A stretch of 64,000 bases of DNA from Gordonia humi (GTDB taxonomy: Bacteria > Actinomycetota > Actinomycetes > Mycobacteriales > Mycobacteriaceae): positions 868,001-932,000 of the forward strand of contig NZ_JACIFP010000001.1 in the NCBI RefSeq assembly GCF_014197435.1. Direction: 5' to 3'. Every line of letters starts with the position of its first letter. Position 1 is the stretch's first letter. A model generated the notes under the pieces. The model saw nothing but the letters and a program-made list of their open reading frames with translations. It did not search any database and had not been told where the DNA came from. This document shows positions 33,817 to 42,680 of this stretch, one piece after another. The position numbers were made by a program, and so were the translations under genes.

Positions 33817-36540
33817 GTGGATTATGTGATCGCATTCGAAGAACGGGACCGGTGTGTCAACGAGACCGTCGGCGGCAAGGGGAAGAACCTCGCCGAACTC
33901 GTGGCAGACGGCTTCGATGTTCCGGGAGGATTCATCGTCTCCACGGAGGCGTACGGGCTCGCACTCCAGGAGGCTGGTTTCGCCTCTCACGTCCTGGCCG
34001 ACGTGCGCACGATCGATTACGACGACCTCGCCGCGCTCGACTCGGTGAGCGGACGCATCCGCAGCATGATCGAGGCCGTCGCGATACCGGCCGCCCTCCG
34101 TGACGAGGTGGCGAAGGCCTACGCGTCGCTCGGCGACGACATGCGCGTCGCCGTGCGCTCGTCAGGCACCGCCGAGGACACCGCGGCCGCGAGCTTCGCC
34201 GGCCTGCACGACACATTCCTGGAGATCTGCGGCGTCGACGACGTGCTCGACGCGATCCGCCGGTGCTGGGCCTCCATGTGGACCGCGCGCGCGGTCTCGT
34301 ACCGCAACTCCAACGGATTCGACCACGGCGAGGCGAGCATCGCGATCGTCGTGCAGGCGATGGTGCACTCAGCGATCAGCGGTGTCATGTTCACCGCCAA
34401 CCCGTTGAACGCCCGCACCGATGAGATGGTGATCAACGCGAGTTACGGACTCGGCGAGGCGATCGTCTCGGGCCAGGTGACTCCCGACGAGTATGTCGTG
34501 GGCGGCGACGATCTCGCGATCAAGCGCGCGCATATCGGCGACAAGGCACTGACCATCACGCGTGCGGAGTCTGGCAGCGGAACGGTCACGGCCGATACGG
34601 CGGGGGTCGATCGAACCCGTCCGGCGTTGACCGACGAGCAGATCGTCGAGCTGGCTGGGATCGGCCGCGAGGTCCAGCGCCACTACGGAGGGCTGCCGCA
34701 GGACATCGAGTGGGGGTACGTCGACGGTCGCTTCCACTTGCTGCAGGCGCGCCCGATCACCGGCGTGGACTTCACCTGGGACGAGGGCGTCGACGACTGG
34801 CAGACTCTGCCGGACGACGAAGACGCGCTGTGGACCTTCAAGTACTCGGAGCAGTACTGGACCGGCGGCATCACCCCGCTCTTCTACTCGATCCGGGCCC
34901 GGGAGTCGCACCGGGGAATCATGGACATGAGTGCACTCGCCGGCTTCCGGGACCTCCTCGAACTCCGCACGTACAAATACCGTTTCGGCACCGCCTACTA
35001 CAGCGTCGACTGGGATGAGCCGTTCCAGCGTTACGCACTGCCCCGGCTCTTCCGGCCGAGTGGTTCGTTCAACGTGCCGGAGGACATGCAGGCGGCGACG
35101 CATGCCGAGCCGTTGGACGTCAAGCGATGGCTGCGCATGATGGCGTCGATCAATTCGTCGCCCACATCGTCGTTCTACGGCTGGAAGAAGAATGCGCGGA
35201 AGTTCATCTTCACACCCGAGGAGGTGGCGAAGGCCAACGGACTGTCGGAGACCGACATGCGCAAGCTGTCGGATTCAGCGCTGTACCGCTATGAGCGCGA
35301 CCTCCAGGAACAGGCGATCAAGTTCATGGAGTCGCTATGGGTCGGCACTCATGTGCAGAATCTCATGATCATGGGCGGGTTCGCGCAGATGGTCGCCCGT
35401 TACTACAAGGGTGAGAACGCACTCATCGGCCAGGAACTGATGAGCGGTCTGCCGACCAACCTGCAGAGCCAGGAGAGTCAGGAGTTCTTCCGCCTGTCGG
35501 AGCTGATCCGACACTCGCCGGTGCTGCGGCAGACCTTCGACGGGAATCAGGGGGCGGCGTTCTTCACCGCACTCGAAGACTCGGAGGAGGGACGCGCGTT
35601 CCTTGAGCGCTACACGGTGTTCCTGACCGAACACGGTCACCGCGGACATGCCGACCGCGACATCTACTTCAGCCGCCGGGCCGACGATCCGAGCATCGAC
35701 TACGAGGCCTTCCGCATGTATCTGCAGGCGGAGAACCCGACCCCGCCGTGGGAACTCGAACGCACCGTCATCGCCAAGCGTGAGGCAGCATTCGACGAGG
35801 TCATGGCGCATATCGGCAAGGTGCGCTTCGGCAAGGTTCTGCAGCAGCTGTTCACCTTCCTCTACGACGAGGTCGTCGACTTCCTCGTCCTGCGCGAGGA
35901 CTGGCGTCACTACATCGACCGGATCACCTTCGCCAAGCGCAAGGCGTTCCTGGAGGTCGGGCGTCGTGCCGTCGAACGGGGATTCCTCGACGAGCTCGAC
36001 GACTGCTTCTTTCTGAGTGAGAACGAGCTGTTCTCCCTGATCGACGGTGGGCAGTCGGATGTTCTGGTGAAGGCGAAGATCGCCGGACGGCGCAAGCAGT
36101 TCGACCGGATGAACACGCGGATGGTGACCCCGCCGATGCTGCTGCGCGGCAACGATCCGATCGACGACGCCGACGAAGTGATCGAAGGCGCCACCCAGAT
36201 GGCCGGCATCGGCACCTCGGGTGGTGTGATCGAGGGGATAGCGCGCGTGATGCCGAGCATGTCGATGATCGGCGACCTGAACCCGGGCGAGATCCTGGTG
36301 TGCAACGCGACCGATCCGGGGTGGGCTCCAGTGTTCTCGATCATCGGCGGACTCGTCATCGAGACCGGTGGCATGCTCGCCCACGGCTCATGCCTGTCAC
36401 GCGAGCACGGTATCCCGGCGGTGCAGCTGGTCAACGGAATGCGGATGATTCCCGAGGGCGCCCACATCCGAATCAACGGGACCAGCGGCTCGGTCGAGAT
36501 CCTCGACGAGGCACTGGCGGCCGCCGGTTCGGCCAAGTGA
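33817..36540 (+). CDS. PEP-synthase/rifampin-phosphotransferase-like dikinase
   Basis: 907-aa three-part phosphotransferase. Residues 1-320: ATP-grasp/PPDK_N domain (GGKGKNLAELVADG, VRSSGTAEDTAAASFAG, ASYGLGEAIVSGQV). About 330-800: a long middle domain beginning with YWTGGITPLFYS, as in rifampin phosphotransferases rather than PEP synthase. About 820-905: the swivelling PEP-utilising domain with phospho-carrier His856 in GGMLAHGSCLSREHGIPA. Such enzymes split ATP, pass the beta-phosphate through the His and phosphorylate a substrate held by the other domain. Followed by a lipocalin-like gene and a phosphatase gene, each overlapping, so the acceptor is more likely a metabolite of this locus than an antibiotic. 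Confidence 0.85.
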   Translation: MDYVIAFEERDRCVNETVGGKGKNLAELVADGFDVPGGFIVSTEAYGLALQEAGFASHVLADVRTIDYDDLAALDSVSGRIRSMIEAVAIPAALRDEVAKAYASLGDDMRVAVRSSGTAEDTAAASFAGLHDTFLEICGVDDVLDAIRRCWASMWTARAVSYRNSNGFDHGEASIAIVVQAMVHSAISGVMFTANPLNARTDEMVINASYGLGEAIVSGQVTPDEYVVGGDDLAIKRAHIGDKALTITRAESGSGTVTADTAGVDRTRPALTDEQIVELAGIGREVQRHYGGLPQDIEWGYVDGRFHLLQARPITGVDFTWDEGVDDWQTLPDDEDALWTFKYSEQYWTGGITPLFYSIRARESHRGIMDMSALAGFRDLLELRTYKYRFGTAYYSVDWDEPFQRYALPRLFRPSGSFNVPEDMQAATHAEPLDVKRWLRMMASINSSPTSSFYGWKKNARKFIFTPEEVAKANGLSETDMRKLSDSALYRYERDLQEQAIKFMESLWVGTHVQNLMIMGGFAQMVARYYKGENALIGQELMSGLPTNLQSQESQEFFRLSELIRHSPVLRQTFDGNQGAAFFTALEDSEEGRAFLERYTVFLTEHGHRGHADRDIYFSRRADDPSIDYEAFRMYLQAENPTPPWELERTVIAKREAAFDEVMAHIGKVRFGKVLQQLFTFLYDEVVDFLVLREDWRHYIDRITFAKRKAFLEVGRRAVERGFLDELDDCFFLSENELFSLIDGGQSDVLVKAKIAGRRKQFDRMNTRMVTPPMLLRGNDPIDDADEVIEGATQMAGIGTSGGVIEGIARVMPSMSMIGDLNPGEILVCNATDPGWAPVFSIIGGLVIETGGMLAHGSCLSREHGIPAVQLVNGMRMIPEGAHIRINGTSGSVEILDEALAAAGSAK

Positions 36541-37493
36541 GCCGCGGCATGGCGACGGCGACGCTGCTGACGGCACCGGGCGACGAGATCCACGATCGCT
36601 CGCACGAGCCGACATCGGACGAGAGCTGGCAGGAGAGCTGGTACCTCACGTTCTACGACCCGATCACCGGTGCGGGTGGCTCTTACCACCTCGGTCTGCA
36701 GACGCCGCGCGGTCGAGCCGACGTCTGGAACTGGACCGTAGCCGACCGGCGCGTCATCGGACACTTCGAGTCGCTCACCCTGCCGATGCCTGAGGATGAT
36801 CTGTCCGATCTGGATCTGGGTGGACTCGACATCCGCACCGAGCGTCCGTTGCGCGACTACACGGTCACTGCGACCTACCCGGGCTCCCCGGTGGTGTCCG
36901 ACATCCGGTACGAGGCGTTCACCGAGCCGTTCGCGTTCGGCCTCGACGGTGACGGCGTGCAGATCGGTTCCAGCCACTACGAGACCTTCGGTCGGGTGAC
37001 GGGCGCCGTGCACGATGCCGACGGTCGGCGCACGGAGTTCTCGACGTGGGCGTTCCAGGATCACTCGTGGGGACCGCGCGACTGGACGAGCCTGAAGTCG
37101 CACCGATGGATCTGCGCGACATTCGGTGAAGACCTGTTCATGTCGGTTTCCGGGTTCGTCACCGCTGCGGGGATCAGGGTGTCGGGTTACGTCTTCGACG
37201 GCGAGTTCCGCGCCGTCGAGCATGTGTCGTTCGGGGCGTCGGTCGCCGATGACGGCTATTCGCCGCTCGGTTGCGACGCACAGATCTGGACGATCTGCGG
37301 ACGCGGATACCACGTGGTCGGTCGGTGCGAGGTCACCGATCTCAACAGCCACGACAACGGGTGGTTCGCGGCGGACGGGCTGACCGTCTTCGAGACGGGA
37401 GGGCGACTCGGCACGGGGATGTTCGAAGTCGCCGAATGCAAGACGCTGACGCCGGCGATGCTCGCCGCGCTGGGACGAGGAGGACGGTCATGA
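36537..37493 (+). CDS. Lipocalin-like protein (DUF7064/AttH-CrtC-type), role unknown
   Basis: About 318 aa; GTG 36537 overlaps the dikinase stop (GTGA), and ATG 36549 is an equally possible start. No signal peptide. Beta-rich with the characteristic WAFQDHSWGPRDW motif near residue 180, seen in soluble lipocalin-type proteins related to carotenoid hydratase/AttH-like families that bind hydrophobic ligands. Overlaps the phosphatase gene by 4 nt. Probably handles a hydrophobic intermediate of block II, perhaps the dikinase substrate; no reaction can be assigned. Confidence 0.7.
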   Translation: MSRGMATATLLTAPGDEIHDRSHEPTSDESWQESWYLTFYDPITGAGGSYHLGLQTPRGRADVWNWTVADRRVIGHFESLTLPMPEDDLSDLDLGGLDIRTERPLRDYTVTATYPGSPVVSDIRYEAFTEPFAFGLDGDGVQIGSSHYETFGRVTGAVHDADGRRTEFSTWAFQDHSWGPRDWTSLKSHRWICATFGEDLFMSVSGFVTAAGIRVSGYVFDGEFRAVEHVSFGASVADDGYSPLGCDAQIWTICGRGYHVVGRCEVTDLNSHDNGWFAADGLTVFETGGRLGTGMFEVAECKTLTPAMLAALGRGGRS

Positions 37494-38278
37494 CCATTGC
37501 GGACCCGGTCGTCGACGGAGTGCCGAACTTCCGTTCGCTCGCCGGCCTGACGACACCCGACGGGCGCCGGATCCGCGAGGGCGTGCTGTACCGGACGGAG
37601 TCCCTGGCGGGCGCGACCCCGACGGGTCGACGACAACTCGCCGACCTGCACATCGCCAGCATGTGCGATCTGCGCAGCGCCGGCGAGGCGGCGCGTGCGC
37701 CCATCGACTGGGGCGGTCCCGAGCCCCAGGCGATCCGGGTCGAGACCCTGCCGGACGCGCGGGTCGCCGGGGAGAATCTGATCCATTCGATCATGGCCGA
37801 TCCGACCGGGAGGACCGCGTACGAAGTACTTCTCGGCAACGCCCGCTCCATGCCGACATCGTTCGGCACGAGCATGGCCGCCGTCTTCGACGCGCTGCTC
37901 GACGAAGACCGAGTTCCACTTGCCATCGGCTGTGTCGCAGGCAAGGATCGGACGGGCTTCGTCACGGCGGTCATCCTTTCGGCGCTCGGGATCGAATGGA
38001 GTCAGATCGCCGCCGACTACCTGCGCAGCCGCGAGTACTTCACGGCGGACCGACTCTACGGCTCGATGGTCGCGTGGCTCGACGAGCGTCCCGATCCGAT
38101 GATCACTGCGGACGATCTTCACGCGGCGTCGAACGACATCGCGTTCCTCGCCGCGTCGTTCGAGGCCATCGACACGGAGTTCGGCGGCTTCGACGAATAC
38201 CTCCGGAACCGGTGCGGTCTCGACGACCAGCGCCGTGCTCGACTGCAGCAGGCGTTGTTGGAGTCGGCCGGGACGTGA
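37490..38278 (+). CDS. PtpB-like tyrosine/small-molecule phosphatase
   Basis: 262-aa protein-tyrosine-phosphatase-fold enzyme of the mycobacterial PtpB (Y_phosphatase3) group. N-terminal NFRSLAGLTTPDG and YRTESL; P-loop with Cys148 in GCVAGKDRTG. The His that normally precedes the Cys is Gly. GAGGAGGA precedes the ATG, which overlaps the upstream stop. As third gene after a dikinase, it may remove the phosphate added to a pathway metabolite; PtpB itself also accepts phosphoinositides. A signalling role is the alternative. Confidence 0.85.
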   Translation: MTIADPVVDGVPNFRSLAGLTTPDGRRIREGVLYRTESLAGATPTGRRQLADLHIASMCDLRSAGEAARAPIDWGGPEPQAIRVETLPDARVAGENLIHSIMADPTGRTAYEVLLGNARSMPTSFGTSMAAVFDALLDEDRVPLAIGCVAGKDRTGFVTAVILSALGIEWSQIAADYLRSREYFTADRLYGSMVAWLDERPDPMITADDLHAASNDIAFLAASFEAIDTEFGGFDEYLRNRCGLDDQRRARLQQALLESAGT

Positions 38279-38352
38279 CGGACGGGACACGGCCGGTCGC
38301 CCGACGAGATTCACGACGGCCCGAGCCGGGCCGCATGAGAAAGGAAAGTGCA

Positions 38353-39189
38353 ATGGGAGAGCTCAGCGGAAAGGTAGCGCTGGTCACGGGGGCCGCTCGA
38401 GGACAGGGACGCGCACATGCGGTCACATTGGCCGAAGCGGGTGCGAAGATCATTGCGCTCGACATCGTCGAGAACATCGACCGGGTCTTCTATGATCTCG
38501 CCACGCCGGAGGACCTCGACGAGACGGCTCGGTTGATCGAGGCCGCCGGCGGCGAGGTGCTGGCGCTACGCGCGGACACCCGCTCGCAGGATCAGGTGGA
38601 CGCGGCGGTGCAGGAGGGTTTCGAGAGATTCGGTCGCCTGGACATCGTCGCGGCGAATGCGGGCATCGGCACCACCTTCGCCAAGACGTGGGAGCTGACC
38701 GATGACGACTGGTTCAACGCCCTCGACGTGAACCTGACCGGAGTCTGGCGAACGGTCAAGGCTGCCGCACCGATCATGATCGAGGCCGGCAACGGCGGCT
38801 CGATGATCCTGACGAGTTCGCTCGCCGGCCTCAAGGGCTATCAACACCTCGCGCCGTACGTCTCGTCCAAACACGGTGTGAACGGGCTGATGAAGGTCCT
38901 CGCGAATGAGCTGGGGCCCCACGACATCCGAGTCAACTCGATCTGTCCCGGACTGATCAACACCGACATGATGATGAATCAGCCGACCTATGACATCTGG
39001 CGTCCGGACCTCGAACGCCCGACCAAGGCAGATGCCATGGAACTGTTCGACACGTTCCAGGTGCTGCCACTGAAGTACCTGGAACCCGAAGACGTCAGCA
39101 AGACGGTCCTCTGGCTCGCATCAGACGCGTCCAGCGTCATCACCGGCGTCGCATTGCGGGTCGACGGTGGTCAGTACGGACGTGGCTGA
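38353..39189 (+). CDS. Mycofactocin-type SDR
   Basis: 278-aa SDR. ATG 38353 with AAGGAAAG upstream (an ATG 17 nt earlier has no site). TGAARGQGRAHAVTLAE opening, an insert after the second strand (DIVENIDRVFYDLATPEDLDET), NAGIGT, Ser in LTSSLAG, Tyr/Lys in YVSSK and a long C-terminal region. The RGQGR variant and the insert are hallmarks of SDRs that keep NAD bound and hand electrons to mycofactocin, a redox cofactor of these bacteria. Probably an alcohol dehydrogenase of block II. Convergent with the next gene. Confidence 0.88.
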   Translation: MGELSGKVALVTGAARGQGRAHAVTLAEAGAKIIALDIVENIDRVFYDLATPEDLDETARLIEAAGGEVLALRADTRSQDQVDAAVQEGFERFGRLDIVAANAGIGTTFAKTWELTDDDWFNALDVNLTGVWRTVKAAAPIMIEAGNGGSMILTSSLAGLKGYQHLAPYVSSKHGVNGLMKVLANELGPHDIRVNSICPGLINTDMMMNQPTYDIWRPDLERPTKADAMELFDTFQVLPLKYLEPEDVSKTVLWLASDASSVITGVALRVDGGQYGRG

Positions 39190-39223
39190 CCACCGCGCAA
39201 GATCCCCGGTCCTCGCATACGGA

Positions 39224-39263
39224 CGGACCGGCCGACGTGATTCAGCGCGCGTCGACCGGTCCG
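39224..39263. terminator. Terminator between convergent genes
   Basis: CGGACCGGCCGACG (39224-39237) pairs with CGTCGACCGGTCCG (39250-39263) at 13 of 14 positions around a 12-nt loop. Confidence 0.7.
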
Positions 39264-39298
39264 CTGCGTCCACCGTCTCGCAGCGTCAGACCTTCTGC

Positions 39299-39796
39299 TC
39301 AGCAGAGGATGTCCACGGCATCGACATACTTCCGGACCTGCGCGTCGCTCGGTGCCTTGCCTGCTTCGGCCTGCAGAACCGGCTTCGCGTACTCGCGAGC
39401 CGTCTGGTCGCCGTTCGAGGCCTTGATCTCGCACAGTGACGATCCGAGTGAGACGGCGAGATCGTCCGACACGGTGACGCCCTCACGTTTCAGTTCGGCG
39501 AGGAACTTCGAGCGCTTGTCGTTGCGCGGCGATTCGATGTTCTCCGTCGTGCCCTGGGACGGGTAGGTGGGAGGCGCGGCTACCGACGACGTGGCCGACG
39601 GTTTCGGCGGCTTCGACGTCGGAACCGAGCTCGACGACGACGAACTCGAGGTCGACGGCGAAGACGTGACCGAGGTCGACGGCGTCGCCGAGGAACTCGG
39701 AGCCGGATCGGAGCCGCCCCCGCAGGCGGTCAGCACGACGAGTCCGGCGGCGCCGGCGCCGAGGGCGGCGATTCGCCGCAGATGAGACTCACGCAC
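39299..39796 (-). CDS. DUF732 lipoprotein
   Basis: 165-aa exported lipoprotein. GTG 39796 is chosen (AGGGG 8 nt upstream); an ATG at 39820 would overlap the neighbour by 32 nt. Signal RRIAALGAGAAGLVVLTAC with lipobox LTAC, then about 50 residues rich in Ser/Thr/Pro, a cell-wall-spanning linker. The C-terminal part (KFLAELKREGVTVSD, LGSSLCEIKASNGD, final Cys) matches the DUF732 family of mycolic-acid bacteria. Function unknown. Overlaps the esterase gene by 8 nt. Confidence 0.85.
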   Translation of the reverse strand: MRESHLRRIAALGAGAAGLVVLTACGGGSDPAPSSSATPSTSVTSSPSTSSSSSSSSVPTSKPPKPSATSSVAAPPTYPSQGTTENIESPRNDKRSKFLAELKREGVTVSDDLAVSLGSSLCEIKASNGDQTAREYAKPVLQAEAGKAPSDAQVRKYVDAVDILC

Positions 39797-40793
39797 GGAA
39801 GAACCCCTGTCGGTAGGCATTCCACACCGCGTCGTTCCAGTACGGCCAGTCGTGCAGACCCTGGACCGGGAAGAAGGTCTGGTGCGGAACGCGATTGAAC
39901 ATAGCTTGCAGGTCGAAGGCGTGCGTCATCGCCGACGACCCCAGCTCCAGCGGTGCGCCCTGCAGGATGAGCATCGGATTCGCGATGATCGCGTCGAGCG
40001 TCGCCGTGTATCCGGGGATACCGCTGCCGGTGCTGATGAACAGCTTCTTCAGACCGCGCATCTTGTTGATCTGCACGAACGGATCGTTGTCGAGCCACCG
40101 GGTGCTCCACGGCGGCCCCCACATCGCGTCGACGTTCATCGCCGGAGTCCCGCCGTCGAGCGCGGGCACGATCATCGCGGCGCGTATCGCCTCGCGCATA
40201 CCCGGCGCGGTCAGGTTCAGATATCCCGACAGGGACGCGGCCGAGTCGAAGTCGTTCTTGTTGTTCCCCGCGATGATCAGCGCGGAACTGCCGCTCATCG
40301 ACAGCCCCATGATCGCGTACTTGCCCGACGGCCCGCGCAGCTTCTTACGGTCCATCGCGCCGACCAGACTCTTGCTGATCACGCAGTTCCACTTGTAGGT
40401 GTAGCCCTGGCGGCTGAAGTTGTCCGGGGTGTTCCAGTCGCTGTAGAAGCTCATGTAGCCGCCGACCGGCTGGATGACGTTGACGCCCTTGGCCGCCAGG
40501 TCCGGGCCGACACGTGTGTTGTGCTCCCATCCGCTGACGTCGTTCGTCGCCCGCAGTCCGTCAAGCATCACGACCGTCTTCCGGTTGCCCGGCTTGGTCC
40601 ACGCACGCACCTTGACCGAATGCGCGGGCCCTCCCTTGCTCTGCGTCGGCATGCCGCACGAGTCGATCCACCACGTCTGCGCGGCAGGCGCGGCGTCAGC
40701 GGTACCGACGGTGATCACCGACGTCGCCGTGATCACGGAGACGACGACCGCGAGAGACATCCTGAACAGACGTCTGAGTCGGGATGGGCGCAT
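39789..40793 (-). CDS. Antigen-85/mycolyltransferase-like secreted esterase
   Basis: 334-aa exported alpha/beta hydrolase. Signal peptide: RLRRLFRMSLAVVVSVITA ending near ADA (about residue 34). Nucleophile elbow GLSMSGSSAL, a WW motif after cleavage and C-terminal GLHDWPYWNDA with the catalytic His. The fold and length match the antigen 85/FbpABC group, which transfers mycolic acids onto trehalose and arabinogalactan outside the membrane. Activity as mycolyltransferase rather than simple esterase is inferred from the family. Confidence 0.88.
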   Translation of the reverse strand: MRPSRLRRLFRMSLAVVVSVITATSVITVGTADAAPAAQTWWIDSCGMPTQSKGGPAHSVKVRAWTKPGNRKTVVMLDGLRATNDVSGWEHNTRVGPDLAAKGVNVIQPVGGYMSFYSDWNTPDNFSRQGYTYKWNCVISKSLVGAMDRKKLRGPSGKYAIMGLSMSGSSALIIAGNNKNDFDSAASLSGYLNLTAPGMREAIRAAMIVPALDGGTPAMNVDAMWGPPWSTRWLDNDPFVQINKMRGLKKLFISTGSGIPGYTATLDAIIANPMLILQGAPLELGSSAMTHAFDLQAMFNRVPHQTFFPVQGLHDWPYWNDAVWNAYRQGFFRA

Positions 40794-41213
40794 TGTTTCT
40801 CCGTTCGATTCGCTGCTGATTCATTTGCCGATTCCGGCGCATGCACCCGTTCTCGGCAAGGGCATCGAGAGGCTATTCGTCAGCTGATTTCGAAGCGTTA
40901 CACAGAAGTTCTCGGCGCCACACTTCATGGCTTGTGTGCCGGGTGTATCACCTCATTATCTCCAAATTCTCAGTATTCTCATGGAATCGTCTAAGGCGGC
41001 GGGGGAATGGCTTCTCTTCGTTGAAACGAAGGATGCTCGTGTCAATACGCACGGCTCGCCGAGTCGGGAGTTCACGACGCGAGGACGTCGTGACGGCCGG
41101 TTGGATCGGGGAGGACTGCTACGGGTGGGACTCCTCGTCGGAAACGATTGGCATCCAGCGAGTATGCCTCGACTCTGTCGACGCGACGGGGATGTGTTGG
41201 TAGGTTGCATTCC
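40794..41213. other. 420-bp gap without a supported gene
   Basis: Between divergent esterase and GtrA genes. Base composition is lower in GC than the flanks at 40930-41010. Only short overlapping frames without ribosome sites; a small hairpin CACGACG-6-CGTCGTG lies near 41070-41090. No promoter could be fixed with confidence. Confidence 0.5.
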
Positions 41214-41735
41214 ATGGCGCCTTCGGAATGGCTCGTCTCTCGAATACCGGAATCGATTCTTCCGAGGATTATCGCCTATGCCGGATTCGTAAGATTCGCT
41301 CTCGTCGGGCTCTTCACGTTCATTCTCACCACTGTTCTCTTCTTCGGGATGAAGACCACTGTGCTCGACGAGAAGCCGATCACCGCCTTCTCCATCGCGA
41401 CGTTGATCGCGACCGTCGTCTCCTATGTGTTGAACAGGGAATGGTCATTCGCCGAGCGCGGCGGTCGGTCGAAGCGGCACGAGGCGTCCTTGTTCTTCCT
41501 CGTCAGTGCGATCGCGCTGGGAATCACGCAGATCCCGTTGGCGCTCTCGCGGTATGTGTTCGACTTGCAGGCGCCGAACCTGTCACTGGTCGGCGAGCAC
41601 GTCGCCGATTTCATCAGCGGATCCGTTCTCGGAACGCTGCTGGCGATGGCGTTCCGCTGGTGGGCGTTCCGGAAGTGGGTGTTCCCGACCGAACTGGCCG
41701 ACGCCGAACCGGAGCAGTCGGAGGTCGATCGCTGA
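41214..41735 (+). CDS. GtrA-family membrane protein
   Basis: 173 aa with four hydrophobic helices, as in GtrA/DPMS-type proteins that help move polyprenyl-phosphate sugars across the membrane in cell-wall glycan synthesis. Start taken at ATG 41214 (MAPSEWLVSRIPESILPRI), where family homology begins; the open frame extends 66 nt further without a ribosome site. Conserved FVRFALVGLFTFILTTVLFF and VLNREWSF. Ends 3 nt from the stop of the convergent TetR gene. Confidence 0.85.
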   Translation: MAPSEWLVSRIPESILPRIIAYAGFVRFALVGLFTFILTTVLFFGMKTTVLDEKPITAFSIATLIATVVSYVLNREWSFAERGGRSKRHEASLFFLVSAIALGITQIPLALSRYVFDLQAPNLSLVGEHVADFISGSVLGTLLAMAFRWWAFRKWVFPTELADAEPEQSEVDR

Positions 41736-41738
41736 AGC

Positions 41739-42326
41739 TCAGGCCTGTGCGCGCAACAGGATCCCGGCGGCTCGACGGGCCTCGGGAAGGGCGGCCGGGA
41801 GTTCGGAGATGGATCGAAGCACGGTGGCGCCCTCGATCAGCGCGAGCAACTGGATCGACAGACTGTCCGGATCGGGATGCCCCGCCGCACGCGTCAGTTC
41901 GGCGAAGAGGTCCTTGATCCACAGCTTTCCCGCTCGGACGACCGCGTGTGCGGGATGGTCGGCGTCGCCGAGAAGCTCGCTGTGCGCGTGGACGAAGCCG
42001 CAGCCGAGCGGGCTGTTCTCGTCCATCCACGACTGCAGCGCGTCGAACACGGCCAGTACTTTGGCGTCCCCGTCGTCGTCGACTGCACGCAATGTGTCGG
42101 CCACGTGGTCTCGGTACCGTTCGTCGCGTTCGGTCAGATAGGCGACGACGAGGTTCGCCTTCGATCCGAACTGGTCGTACAGCGTCTTCTTGGTGACTCC
42201 GGCCTCCGCGGAGACGGTGTCGACGCCGATGGAGTTGATGCCCTGCTCGTAGAACAAGCGGGATGCCGCGTCGAGGATCGCGCGTGCCGCCGGAGTCAAC
42301 GCCTTCTCTTGCCTTCCGGTATCCAT
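41739..42326 (-). CDS. TetR-family repressor
   Basis: 195-aa regulator. N-terminal helix-turn-helix at about residues 15-60 (AILDAASRLFYEQGINSIGVDTVSAEAGVTKKTLYDQFGSK), then a helical ligand domain. Start at ATG 42326, since the upstream frame runs into the operator. A palindrome 19 nt upstream (42345-42364) fits autoregulation and control of the divergent 54-aa gene. Ligand unknown. Confidence 0.9.
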   Translation of the reverse strand: MDTGRQEKALTPAARAILDAASRLFYEQGINSIGVDTVSAEAGVTKKTLYDQFGSKANLVVAYLTERDERYRDHVADTLRAVDDDGDAKVLAVFDALQSWMDENSPLGCGFVHAHSELLGDADHPAHAVVRAGKLWIKDLFAELTRAAGHPDPDSLSIQLLALIEGATVLRSISELPAALPEARRAAGILLRAQA

Positions 42327-42344
42327 ACAGGGCAGTATAGTTTT

Positions 42345-42364
42345 CGTATACAGATCGGTATACG
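42345..42364. promoter_or_regulatory. TetR operator palindrome
   Basis: CGTATAC (42345-42351), 6 nt, GTATACG (42358-42364), a perfect inverted repeat between the TetR gene and the divergent small gene. TATACT on the minus strand (42334-42339) may be the TetR -10 box. Confidence 0.75.
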
Positions 42365-42437
42365 AGGCAGGGTGCGTTCGCACCTGACAACTGGTCGACT
42401 CATTGATCCGGGCGCAGATCCGGGAGGGAGAACGGGC

Positions 42438-42602
42438 ATGCTGAAGTCATTGGGACGTGCGGTACGAACTTTCCTGCGGGCACTCGACACGGCCAACGCG
42501 ATCCGCCACGGTATGACGCCGAAGCACTACGACGACGTCGTCGAGCCGGTCGTCACGCTTCCGGTGGACGGCCGGGACGTTTCGCGGCCCATCGCCGCGT
42601 GA
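42438..42602 (+). CDS. 54-aa hypothetical protein under TetR control
   Basis: Small gene with GGGAGGGAG about 8 nt before the ATG. Basic first half (KSLGRAVRTFLRALDTANAIRHG), possibly an amphipathic helix, then a short acidic/valine-rich tail (VVEPVVTLPVDGRD). No family recognised. It is divergent from the TetR gene across the palindromic operator and is followed by its own terminator, so it is a separate regulated unit. Confidence 0.65.
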   Translation: MLKSLGRAVRTFLRALDTANAIRHGMTPKHYDDVVEPVVTLPVDGRDVSRPIAA

Positions 42603-42641
42603 TTCGGACGCGCACGAACCTTCACCGCCAGAACTTTTTCC

Positions 42642-42680
42642 GGGAGGAGCCGGGGACGCCCAGCGTCTCCGGCTCTTCCC
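42642..42680 (+). terminator. Terminator after the 54-aa gene
   Basis: GGGAGGAGCCGGGGACGC (42642-42659) pairs with the 18 nt at 42663-42680 with two mismatches and a 3-nt loop. Between it and the pyruvate carboxylase start at 42900 no other gene is supported. Confidence 0.75.

Noticed and set aside
33817..36540. Housekeeping PEP synthase
   Set aside because: The long middle domain with TPLFYS and the coupled lipocalin-like and phosphatase genes fit the rifampin-phosphotransferase architecture better than gluconeogenic PEP synthase.
40841..41203. Short plus-strand frames in the 420-bp gap
   Set aside because: Mutually overlapping, no ribosome site, no recognisable protein features.
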